The notes under the pieces are model-generated. The model was not told the DNA's origin and made no database searches. It saw nothing but the letters and a program-made list of their open reading frames with translations. The translations under genes were made by a program, and so were the position numbers. Positions 1 to 6,271 of a DNA stretch of 6,736 nucleotides are shown in pieces. The stretch lies in assembly GCA_005800465.1 (NCBI GenBank), contig SYFI01000028.1, forward strand, positions 1 through 6,736, read 5' to 3'. The stretch comes from Actinomycetota bacterium (GTDB lineage Bacteria; Actinomycetota; Thermoleophilia; Miltoncostaeales; Miltoncostaeaceae). Each line of letters starts with the position of its first letter. The first letter of the stretch is position 1.

Positions 1-282
1 ATCCGCAGTTACGCCGACCCGGACTGGGTGGGCCGCGGCGACTCCACCGCGTCGCAGACGGCCTGGGCGCTTCTGGCACTCATGGACGGCGACCCCGGAA
101 GTGAGGCTGCCGATGCCGGTGCCCACTGGCTGGTGGACACCCAGCGCGCCGATGGCGGATGGGACGAGGATGCCTTTACCGGAACCGGGTTCCCGCTCGA
201 CTTCACGATCAAGGACCACGACTACCGCCTGGACTTCCCGGTGACGGCGCTCGGGCGTTACGCCACGCGGATGCAGGTATGA
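1..282 (+). CDS. shc: Squalene-hopene cyclase, C-terminal fragment (5' end outside window)
   Basis: The last 93 residues of a squalene-hopene cyclase, the membrane-associated triterpene cyclase that converts squalene to hopene/hopanol. Seen in the sequence: DSTASQTAWALLAL (14-27), a QW-type repeat ending in DTQRADGGWDE (46-56), the family hallmark FTGTGFP (59-65), and the terminal FPVTALGRY (79-87). The reading frame is open from base 1 and ends at TGA 280-282, close to where cyclases of this family normally end, so only the 5' part is missing, cut by the window edge. Odd: the segment after GTGFP reads DFTIKDHDYRLDFP, whereas characterised cyclases have aromatic residues at several of these places (for example DFYLGYTMYRHVFP). 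Tyr aligned with Y612 of the Alicyclobacillus enzyme is kept (residue 75), but Y606 and Y609 are Thr and Asp. The gene leads the hpnCDE train and overlaps hpnC by 4 bases, which supports the assignment. Confidence 0.93.
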   Translation: MRSYADPDWVGRGDSTASQTAWALLALMDGDPGSEAADAGAHWLVDTQRADGGWDEDAFTGTGFPLDFTIKDHDYRLDFPVTALGRYATRMQV

Positions 283-1154
283 CCGCGGCCGCAAGCGATG
301 CCGGCGCCCGGGCGCATGCCGAGGAAATCGCGCGCGGCCACGACGAGAACTTCCCGGTCGCATTCATGCTTGCACCGCGTGACGTGCGGGCGGACATTCG
401 CGCCATCTATGCCTACTGCCGCGTCACCGATGACATCGGCGATGCGGGCGACGCCACGCGCGATGGCCGCGTGGCCATGCTCGATGCGTGGGAGGACGAC
501 CTGCTGCGCTGCTGGGGAGGCGCGCCGAACGACCCGGTGCTGCTGGCGCTGAAGGGTGTGGTGCGGCGGCGCGGCCTTGACGCCGAGCCATTCCGTGCAC
601 TCATTGAGGCCAATCGCATGGATCAGCGCATCTCGCGGTGGCAGACCCACGACGACCTCATCGAGTACTGCCGCCACTCCGCCATCCCGGTGGGACGCAT
701 GGTGCTTGGCGTGCTGGGTATCGATGACCCCCGCTGCGAACACCTCTCCGATGCCACATGCGCGGGCCTTCAGCTGGTCAACTTCTGGCAGGACATCCGC
801 CGCGATCTCGACGAGCGCGATCGTGTGTACCTGCCCACCGAAGACATGGCGATCTTCGGTGTGACGGTGGATGACCTGCGTGAGCATCAGGCATCGCCGG
901 CCGTGCGCGAGCTCATCCGCATGGAGGTATGGCGCGCCCGTGCCCTCCTCATTGAGGGGGCCCCGCTTCGCGCCGAGGTGCCTCGCCGGGTGCGCCCCGA
1001 CATTGCCATGTTCACGTCAGGTGGGCTGTGGGTGTGCGACGCCATTGCGCGTCAGGGGTTCGACACCATCACCAGGCGCCCCGCTCCGGGGAAGTCCGGC
1101 CGGGCGCGCATGGCCGGGGCGGTGCTGGTGGGCGCCGTGCGGGGCGTGCGATGA
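279..1154 (+). CDS. hpnC: Hydroxysqualene synthase HpnC
   Basis: A 291-residue member of the squalene/phytoene synthase family. Known role of HpnC: it converts presqualene diphosphate to hydroxysqualene, the second step of the HpnD-HpnC-HpnE squalene route. Seen: the HpnC-type N-terminal ENFPVAFMLAPRDVRADIRA (23-42), first Mg/diphosphate-binding aspartate motif DDIGD (51-55) after AIYAYCRVT, YCRHSAIPVGRMVLGV (130-145), and second aspartate motif in NFWQDIRRDLDERDRVYLP (168-186; D172, D176). Length is normal for the family. The first motif is usually DDIAD in relatives; Gly for Ala is a mild change. The ATG at 279 is chosen because it overlaps the shc stop as ATGA and starts just before the conserved region; the frame is open further upstream, but that part lies inside shc. 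No clear Shine-Dalgarno site precedes it, so translation probably depends on coupling to shc. It could only be confused with HpnD/CrtB paralogs, and the motifs plus order favour HpnC. Confidence 0.92.
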   Translation: MTAAASDAGARAHAEEIARGHDENFPVAFMLAPRDVRADIRAIYAYCRVTDDIGDAGDATRDGRVAMLDAWEDDLLRCWGGAPNDPVLLALKGVVRRRGLDAEPFRALIEANRMDQRISRWQTHDDLIEYCRHSAIPVGRMVLGVLGIDDPRCEHLSDATCAGLQLVNFWQDIRRDLDERDRVYLPTEDMAIFGVTVDDLREHQASPAVRELIRMEVWRARALLIEGAPLRAEVPRRVRPDIAMFTSGGLWVCDAIARQGFDTITRRPAPGKSGRARMAGAVLVGAVRGVR

Positions 1155-2017
1155 ACGTGGACGAGGCCTACGACCGCTGCACCGAGATCACCCGTACCGA
1201 AGCCCGCAACTTCTACTTCGGATTCATCTTGCTGCCACGCACCCGCCGTCGCGGCATCCACGCCCTCTATGCCTTCAGTCGCCTGTGCGACGACTCGGTG
1301 GATGGCGTTGACGACATGGGCGCCAAGCTGGCTGCCGTCGCAGCACGCCGCGATGAGGTAGCCAAGGTCTACGACGGTGACGTGCCTACCCAGAATCCCG
1401 TGCTCATCGCGCTGGCCGACGCCGTCCGCCGGTTCGGCATCCCACGCGCGCCCATGGACGCCCTTGTGGATGGCGTGGAGATGGATCTGGCCATCGATCG
1501 CTACGACGACTGGCCGGCGCTCAAGGGCTACTGCGATCGCGTGGCCGGCGCGGTGGGGGTGCTGTCGCTGCACGTGTTCGGGTTCCGCGATCCCATAGCC
1601 GTCGATCACGCAGAAGACCTCGGGGTGGCCATGCAGGTGGTTAACATCATGCGCGACGTCCAGGAGGACGCCCTGCGCGACCGCATCTATCTGCCCGCCG
1701 ACGAGATGGCCACATGCGGCGTGACCGAGGCCGACATCCTCGCCGATCGGATGACACCCGAGATGCTCGGCCTCATGCGGTTGCAGGGGAATCGGGCACG
1801 CGACTACTTCGCACGCGGCGAACGCCTCATCCCGCTGCTCGACCTGCGCGCCCGCATGTGCGTGAGCATGCTCGCGGCTCTCTACGGCGACATCCTCGTC
1901 CGCATCACGGATGGGGGCTACGACTACACGCGCGGTCGCATATCGCTGTCGGGGCGGCGAAAGATGTTTCTCATGGCCCGGTCGATTGGCAGGGCATTCA
2001 CCGCGAGGTGGCGGTGA
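1151..2017 (+). CDS. hpnD: Presqualene diphosphate synthase HpnD
   Basis: A 288-residue squalene/phytoene synthase-family enzyme. Known role of HpnD: head-to-head condensation of two farnesyl diphosphates to presqualene diphosphate, the substrate for the HpnC encoded just upstream. Seen: RNFYFGFILLP (19-29), first aspartate motif in YAFSRLCDDSVD (40-51; D47, D48, D51), VEMDLAIDRYDDW (109-121), YCDRVAGAVGVLSLHVFG (127-144), and second aspartate motif NIMRDVQEDALRDRIYLP (165-182; D169, D173). The tail is basic (SLSGRRKM, then RAFTARWR). On sequence alone it could also be a phytoene synthase (CrtB-like); position between hpnC and hpnE makes HpnD much more likely. The start ATG forms an ATGA overlap with the hpnC stop; a weak G-rich run (1141-1144) is the only possible ribosome site, which again suggests coupling. 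The stop overlaps the hpnE GTG start. Confidence 0.91.
   Translation: MNVDEAYDRCTEITRTEARNFYFGFILLPRTRRRGIHALYAFSRLCDDSVDGVDDMGAKLAAVAARRDEVAKVYDGDVPTQNPVLIALADAVRRFGIPRAPMDALVDGVEMDLAIDRYDDWPALKGYCDRVAGAVGVLSLHVFGFRDPIAVDHAEDLGVAMQVVNIMRDVQEDALRDRIYLPADEMATCGVTEADILADRMTPEMLGLMRLQGNRARDYFARGERLIPLLDLRARMCVSMLAALYGDILVRITDGGYDYTRGRISLSGRRKMFLMARSIGRAFTARWR
2005..2010 (+). promoter_or_regulatory. Shine-Dalgarno site for hpnE
   Basis: GAGGTG lies inside the last codons of hpnD; its GAGG core ends 5 bases before GTG 2014. It supports GTG 2014 as the hpnE start over the in-frame GTG at 2008, which overlaps this motif. Confidence 0.55.
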
Positions 2018-3339
2018 GCCTCGCCGGGGCCCGGGTGGTGGTCGCCGGAGGCGGCCTTGCAGGCATCGCGGCGGCGGTCGAGGCGAGCGCCTGCGGTGCG
2101 CGGGTCACGCTGGTGGAACGCCGTCCATTTCTGGGCGGCAAGACGTTCAGCTTCACCGAGCCCCGGACCGGTATCGAGATCGACAACGGCCAGCACGTGC
2201 ACCTGGGCTGCTGCACCGCCTACATGGCGCTGCTCGACCGACTCGGCTCGCTCGGGCTCACCACAATCCAGCCCGCGCTCCAGGTGGCGGTGCGCGACCG
2301 CAGAGGCACCCACGGCGTGCTCACCGCGGCACGCCTGCCGCCTCCACTGCACATGGGCCCCTCATTCACCCGGTTCGGATTGCTCTCCACGCGCGAGCGA
2401 GCGAGTGCCCTACGGGCGCTCGTCGCCATCGTGGCGCTCGGCCCCACGGGGCGCAGAGGGATCGACGACGTCACGTTCGGTGACTGGCTGCGCGCCCACG
2501 GGCAGGGTGATGTATCCATCGAGCGCTTCTGGGACCTGCTCGTGCTGCCCACCTGCACCGACCGCAGCGACCGGGTGTCCGCGGCCCTGGCCACGATTGT
2601 ACTCACCGAAGGGCTCATGCGCACCCGTGGTGGGTCGGCCATCGGCTGGTCGCTAGTGGGCCTGTCGCATCTCATCGATGCACCCACCCGCCAGCACCTC
2701 ACACGTGCGGGGGGCAAGGTGATGACTGGCCATGCGGTCATCCATGCGCACGGCGCGGGTGTGACCCTTGACGACGGCACGGAGATTGACGCCGACGCGG
2801 TGGTCGTCGCCCTCCCCCCCGGGCGCGCACGGGCGGTGGCACCCGATGCCCTCCCCGTTGACCCCGCTCTTGGTGAGTCGCCAATTGTCAACGTGCATCT
2901 CTGGTACGACCGCCCGGTCATGCCTCAGCCCGTGCTGGCCGTGGTGGACAGCCCGGTGCAATGGATGTTCGACCGCACGGCCATTACTGGCGAGGGTGCC
3001 CCGGGGCAGCACCTGGCCCTGTCAATTTCGGGTGCGCACGATGAGATGGGTGTGCCGCGTGCCGTGCTGGCCGATCAGATGGACCGCGAGATCCGCGTGC
3101 TGCTGCCGGCCGCCCGCAATGCAGTGCTGAGCGACTGGGCCGTCGTCAAAGATGCCCGCGCCACCTTCGCCCCCTCACCCGGGCAGGCCTCACGCCGACC
3201 GGGTGCCATCACCCCGGTCGAGGGGCTCGTGCTCGCGGGCAACTGGACCGCCACCGGCTGGCCCGCCACCATGGAGGGAGCCGTGCGCAGCGGACTCACC
3301 GCCGTGAACGCCCTGCACACCACCCTCGCATGGGCATGA
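2014..3339 (+). CDS. hpnE: Hydroxysqualene reductase HpnE (FAD-dependent)
   Basis: A 441-residue FAD-dependent amine oxidase/phytoene desaturase-like protein. Known role of HpnE: reduction of hydroxysqualene to squalene, the last step before cyclisation by squalene-hopene cyclase. Seen: N-terminal Rossmann dinucleotide motif VVVAGGGLAGIAAA (8-21) with an acidic residue ending the second strand (VTLVERR, 31-37), then GGKTFSF (41-47), the family-typical IDNGQHVHLG (56-65), and a C-terminal FAD-binding stretch LAGNWTATGWPATMEGAVRS (407-426). Length fits the family. The frame is open well upstream of GTG 2014, but that stretch lies inside hpnD and has no family similarity. GTG 2014 gives a GTGA overlap with the hpnD stop and a good ribosome site. 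A run of seven C (2814-2820) does not break the frame. With hpnC and hpnD it completes the three-enzyme squalene route. Confidence 0.92.
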   Translation: MSLAGARVVVAGGGLAGIAAAVEASACGARVTLVERRPFLGGKTFSFTEPRTGIEIDNGQHVHLGCCTAYMALLDRLGSLGLTTIQPALQVAVRDRRGTHGVLTAARLPPPLHMGPSFTRFGLLSTRERASALRALVAIVALGPTGRRGIDDVTFGDWLRAHGQGDVSIERFWDLLVLPTCTDRSDRVSAALATIVLTEGLMRTRGGSAIGWSLVGLSHLIDAPTRQHLTRAGGKVMTGHAVIHAHGAGVTLDDGTEIDADAVVVALPPGRARAVAPDALPVDPALGESPIVNVHLWYDRPVMPQPVLAVVDSPVQWMFDRTAITGEGAPGQHLALSISGAHDEMGVPRAVLADQMDREIRVLLPAARNAVLSDWAVVKDARATFAPSPGQASRRPGAITPVEGLVLAGNWTATGWPATMEGAVRSGLTAVNALHTTLAWA

Positions 3340-4094
3340 CGCGCCGTCGCGGGCTGGTTGCTGGCGTACGGGCCCTCGCCGCCCGGCGCCATGGCCCGGT
3401 TGTGGAGGCCGCTATCGGGGTGGAGGCTCTTCTCGCCTACAACCTGGCCAAGGCCCGCACGGGCGGCAGTATCGACGAGGGCATCCGCAGCGCACGACGC
3501 ATCGTGGCGCTCGAGAAACGGCTCGGCGTGTTCGTCGAGCCGCCCATGCAACGCCTCGTGCTCCGTCGCACCTGGTCGCGCGGCCTCTGGGGCACCGCCT
3601 ATCTCTCCAGCCAGTTGGTGGTGCTTCCCCTCACCCTGCGCCTGGCCTACCGACGTCTTCCTCACGCATACCCGGCCATCCGCACACTGGCCATCATCGC
3701 CTGGTCGGGGGGCGTCGCCTGGTATGCGCGTCAGCCGGTGGCACCGCCGCGAATGGTGCCGGGCATCGGTATCGAAGACTCCGTTTCGGAGGGGATCATT
3801 CCCATGCATCACCCCATCGTGCGCCTCGTCTACCACCCGGTTGCGGCCATGCCGTCGCTGCACGTGGGGATGGCGCCGGTCGTTGCGTGGACCATCTGGT
3901 CGGCTACGACCCGGCCCTCGCTTCGCGCCGCCGCCGTGGCGTATCCACTCGCGGTCGCCACCACCGTCGTCGTTACGGGAAATCACTTCCTCGCCGACAT
4001 CGCTGGGGGCCTCGCCATCGTTGCCCCTGCGGCCGCCGCGGCGAGGTGGATCAGCCGTGCAGCGGGTATCCCGGGCACACCCGAGGACGCATGA
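3336..4094 (+). CDS. PAP2-family membrane phosphatase/phosphotransferase
   Basis: A 252-residue polytopic membrane protein of the PAP2 superfamily, closest in pattern to the branch related to inositolphosphotransferases (Aur1/Ipt1-like, PAP2_3). Family knowledge: such enzymes remove or transfer phosphate from lipid phosphates or prenyl diphosphates at the membrane using a His nucleophile. Seen: LEKRLGVFVEPPMQ (about 59-72), PVAPPR (134-139) in place of the classic first motif, MPSLH (172-176), and TGNHFLAD (214-221; H217, D221), the presumed catalytic His/Asp. About five or six hydrophobic segments, near 20-38, 87-105, 115-131, 178-190, 197-214 and 220-237. ATG 3336 is preferred because it makes an ATGA overlap with the hpnE stop like every other junction; ATG 3330, two codons upstream, is possible. 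No Shine-Dalgarno site is visible. The substrate is unknown. Coupling to squalene genes suggests a prenyl or lipid (di)phosphate, which is inference. Confidence 0.82.
   Translation: MTRRRGLVAGVRALAARRHGPVVEAAIGVEALLAYNLAKARTGGSIDEGIRSARRIVALEKRLGVFVEPPMQRLVLRRTWSRGLWGTAYLSSQLVVLPLTLRLAYRRLPHAYPAIRTLAIIAWSGGVAWYARQPVAPPRMVPGIGIEDSVSEGIIPMHHPIVRLVYHPVAAMPSLHVGMAPVVAWTIWSATTRPSLRAAAVAYPLAVATTVVVTGNHFLADIAGGLAIVAPAAAAARWISRAAGIPGTPEDA
4083..4087 (+). promoter_or_regulatory. Shine-Dalgarno site of the micro-ORF
   Basis: GAGGA, embedded in the last codons of the PAP2 gene, lies 3 bases before ATG 4091. The vanW ATG at 4141 has no comparable motif, so ribosomes are better placed to start at 4091 than at 4141. 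Confidence 0.45.
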
Positions 4095-4144
4095 CCAACA
4101 CCCGTACATCAACCAGTGGCGCACCCGTCGGCGCGCTGCAATGA
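4091..4144 (+). CDS. 17-codon micro-ORF bridging PAP2 and vanW genes
   Basis: Encodes MTNTRTSTSGAPVGALQ, a Ser/Thr-rich peptide with no recognisable family. Its ATG overlaps the PAP2 stop (ATGA 4091-4094), and its TGA overlaps the vanW ATG (ATGA 4141-4144), so it fills exactly the gap between the two genes and keeps the chain of 4-base overlaps unbroken. A GAGGA ribosome site sits just upstream. Inference: its job may be to carry ribosomes into vanW (translational relay) rather than to make a working peptide. Its first bases resemble the vanW start (both begin ATGACCAA, 11 of the first 14 bases shared), hinting at a duplicated start region. The alternative is a former N-terminal extension of vanW separated by a frameshift. 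No protein-level evidence can be seen. Confidence 0.45.
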   Translation: MTNTRTSTSGAPVGALQ

Positions 4145-5949
4145 CCAATCCCGGTCCACCGCGCGAGGACAACGGCCCGGCCCGTCGCCGTGGTGAAGGG
4201 TCATCGTCGCGTTCCGCATCGCGATCCCAATCGCCCCGCACGCCTCTTAGCCGGCGCGCGAAGGTCGTGGTCATCAGCATGGCAGTCGTGGCGCTCGTCG
4301 GCATCATCCTGCTCATCGCGGGTGGTGGTGGTGGTGGCGTGGCGCCGCAGGTCGTGGTGGCAGGCGTGGACATGGGTCAGGACGAGGCGCAGGTGACCAC
4401 CGCGCTCACGGCACGGGGGAAGGCGCTCACCCAACGTCTCGTCAACCTCGATGTCGATGGTGGTGTGCTGGGCGTCATGCGCCCGTCCGACCTCGGCGCC
4501 ACCGTCAACGTTGCTGCCGCAACGGCCATGGCGGCCGACGAGTCACCCGGGCGCCTGGCCCGCGGGTTCCGCGCCGTCACCGGTGCCGGCCCGATCACCT
4601 CCCCACTGCCGGTGACGTACCGCAAGGGCGCCGTTGACGCATGGGTGGCCGACATCGCCGCACAAGTGGACCGGCCCGAGAAAAATGCGCGCGTGCAGGT
4701 GCAGGGCGTGCAGTTCACCGTCACGCCTCATGCCGACGGGCGCGCGCTCGACCGCGCACGCCTCAAACAGATGGTGTCCGGCGATCTGTCCAGTCTGCCG
4801 TCCCACCTGCAGTTACCCGTTCTCACAACCCGGCCAACACTCACCACCGATGTTGCAGAGGCGCAGGTCCGCCAGGCGCAGCAGGTGCTCCAGCGCGGTA
4901 CTCAGGTATCGGTAGATGGCACTCAGGCCACACTCGACCGCGCCGGAGTGGCAGCGGCATTCTACTTCGGCCCCAAGGGGCTCTCGCTGTCGGGTGCCGA
5001 CCTGCGAAAGACGCTGATCGCCGCCTACCCGGCGACCTCGGTCATCCCGGCACCGGCACGCTTCGAAGTGCGGGGCACGCAGGTGGTGGTCGTGCCATCC
5101 AAGGATGGCCGCCTAGTGGATGGCAGGCAGGTGGCCAATGGCCTGATGGGTGAGGGCCGGCCTGTGGAATCCACGTACGTGAACGACAACCCCGTGGTCA
5201 CCACCGAGAAGGCGCAGTCGCTCGGTATCAAGGAGGAGGTGGGCTCGTTCATGACCCCGTACTCCCCCGGCGAGCCACGAGTCACCAACATCCGACGGGC
5301 ATCGCAGATCCTGAACGGCACGATCATTCCGCCGAATGGGCGCCTATCGCTCAACGAGACGCTGGGCGAGCGCACCGTGGAGCGGGGTTTTGTGGGTGCC
5401 CCCATGCTGGTCGACGGCCTGCATGTCGACTCCGTCGGCGGCGGCGTGTCGCAGGTGGCCACCACGTTGTTCAATGCCGCATTCTTTGCCGGCTTCGAGC
5501 TGAACCAGCACACCGCCCACCAGCTCTACATCGACCGCTACCCCCTCGGTCGTGAGGCCACTATCTCGTGGCCCAGTCCCGATCTGGTCATCACCAATGA
5601 CTGGGACGCCTCGGCGCTCGTGCGGGTGTCCAATTCCACCGACAGCATCACGGTCACCATCTACTCCACGTCATTCGACCGCAAGGTCGAGGAGAGCACC
5701 AGCAACCCGTACAGCTTCACGAAGCCCAAGACCCGCTACGTGGCCACCGAGGGCGTCCCCGTTGGAGAGAAGAAGGAGATCACGTCGGGCGACCGGGGCT
5801 ACTCGGTGGACATCACCCGCAAGGTCTTCGAGGGGTCGGAGCTGCTCAGCGACGACACCTTCTTCACCGTGTACCTCGCCCCGCCCAAGGTGATCGGCGT
5901 GGCACCAGGTACCCCTGAGGCGGAAACGCCTTCGGCACCCTCCGGCTGA
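4141..5949 (+). CDS. Membrane-anchored VanW-domain protein with PG-binding-like repeats
   Basis: A 602-residue predicted surface protein. In order: a basic, Ser/Arg-rich cytoplasmic tail (1-41), one hydrophobic segment (about 42-60) acting as signal anchor, a six-glycine linker (61-66), two related regions resembling putative peptidoglycan-binding (PG_binding_4) domains (about 68-200 and 230-335), a VanW domain (about 364-487), and a C-terminal G5-like region (about 529-585) ending in a Pro/Ala-rich tail. VanW hallmarks: GSFMTPYSP, NIRRASQILNGTIIPPNG, LNETLGERTVERGF, GGGVSQVATTLFNA and DLVITND. The molecular function of VanW domains is unknown; the name comes from vancomycin clusters and is not evidence of resistance. 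The architecture suggests an extracytoplasmic, cell-wall-associated role. ATG 4141 fits the ATGA overlap with the micro-ORF and starts just before the tail; the upstream open frame lies inside the PAP2 gene. It contains one TTA leucine codon (4813-4815), the only one in the confident genes. Confidence 0.85.
   Translation: MTNPGPPREDNGPARRRGEGSSSRSASRSQSPRTPLSRRAKVVVISMAVVALVGIILLIAGGGGGGVAPQVVVAGVDMGQDEAQVTTALTARGKALTQRLVNLDVDGGVLGVMRPSDLGATVNVAAATAMAADESPGRLARGFRAVTGAGPITSPLPVTYRKGAVDAWVADIAAQVDRPEKNARVQVQGVQFTVTPHADGRALDRARLKQMVSGDLSSLPSHLQLPVLTTRPTLTTDVAEAQVRQAQQVLQRGTQVSVDGTQATLDRAGVAAAFYFGPKGLSLSGADLRKTLIAAYPATSVIPAPARFEVRGTQVVVVPSKDGRLVDGRQVANGLMGEGRPVESTYVNDNPVVTTEKAQSLGIKEEVGSFMTPYSPGEPRVTNIRRASQILNGTIIPPNGRLSLNETLGERTVERGFVGAPMLVDGLHVDSVGGGVSQVATTLFNAAFFAGFELNQHTAHQLYIDRYPLGREATISWPSPDLVITNDWDASALVRVSNSTDSITVTIYSTSFDRKVEESTSNPYSFTKPKTRYVATEGVPVGEKKEITSGDRGYSVDITRKVFEGSELLSDDTFFTVYLAPPKVIGVAPGTPEAETPSAPSG
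4321..4338 (+). repeat. GGT trinucleotide run encoding six glycines
   Basis: Five GGT codons followed by GGC, directly after the transmembrane segment of the VanW protein. Length changes would keep the frame and only alter the linker between membrane and outer domains. Confidence 0.8.
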
Positions 5950-5963
5950 TCCGGTTCAGCCGG
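5942..5963. terminator. Inverted repeat at the vanW stop, possible bidirectional terminator
   Basis: CCGGCTGA (5942-5949), a 6-base loop (TCCGGT), and TCAGCCGG (5956-5963) form a perfect 8-bp stem. The TGA in the left arm is the vanW stop; the mirrored arm gives a TGA on the minus strand that ends the minus-strand frame reading in from 6417. No T-run follows, so it would be a U-less hairpin of the kind proposed for high-GC actinobacteria. The symmetry fits a shared terminator between converging units, but activity is inferred. Confidence 0.5.
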
Positions 5964-6112
5964 CCACGGGGCGTCGGCTGGTCTCATGGATGCCATCGTC
6001 ATCGGGCAGTCCAAGCGCCCGGTTGATGGCCTCGAGCGGCGTGACCCCTGCGTCCACTGCATTGAGGCCCGCTCGCGGCGCCTGGGGGATTGACGATTCG
6101 TCAACTCGCGTT

Positions 6113-6245
6113 CTGTGATCCTCCACATCCCGGGCCCACGGTTCCTTTAGCACCGGCCAGTGGGCCGGCACCTCCCGGTGGCGCACGTCACGCCCACCCG
6201 TACCCCCCACGGCCCTTGGGCCGGATGCGTGCTTCGGGATCACAG
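6113..6245. repeat. Nested, competing inverted repeats
   Basis: Outer arms CTGTGATCC (6113-6121) and GGATCACAG (6237-6245) are perfect complements. Inside are GGCCCAC/GTGGGCC (6133-6139 and 6160-6166), CCGGCC/GGCCGG (6153-6158 and 6163-6168), CACCGG/CCGGTG (6151-6156 and 6175-6180) and CGGCCC/GGGCCG (6210-6215 and 6218-6223). Several share bases and cannot form together. Short GC-rich stems arise easily by chance here, so function is uncertain. Confidence 0.4.
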
Positions 6246-6271
6246 CGTCCCCACCGGCCGGCACCCCTCCG

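Noticed and set aside
159..278. 40-codon upstream extension of HpnC
   Set aside because: It lies within shc in another frame and has no family similarity; ATG 279 matches the overlap pattern.
258..887. 209-codon minus-strand frame opposite hpnC
   Set aside because: No recognisable domain, and fully opposite a gene with both aspartate motifs.
1714..2013. 100-codon upstream extension of HpnE
   Set aside because: It overlaps the hpnD coding region; the FAD-binding motif sits at the correct distance from GTG 2014.
1151..2017. Phytoene synthase of a carotenoid cluster
   Set aside because: The motifs allow it, but flanking hpnC, hpnE and shc and the absence of other carotenoid genes favour HpnD.
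3358..4140. Upstream in-frame extension of the VanW protein (261 codons)
   Set aside because: It covers the PAP2 gene in another frame, is Ser/Arg/Pro/Trp-rich with no domain, and would place the signal anchor deep inside the protein.
3075..4373. 432-codon open frame on the minus strand
   Set aside because: It lies opposite hpnE, PAP2 and vanW, which have clear family motifs; the translation is rich in Arg, Pro, Gly and His with no domain. Long antisense frames are expected in high-GC genes.
4141..5949. Vancomycin resistance determinant
   Set aside because: Only the VanW domain name suggests it. No vanHAX-type ligase, dehydrogenase or dipeptidase genes are present, and VanW domains are widespread outside resistance clusters.
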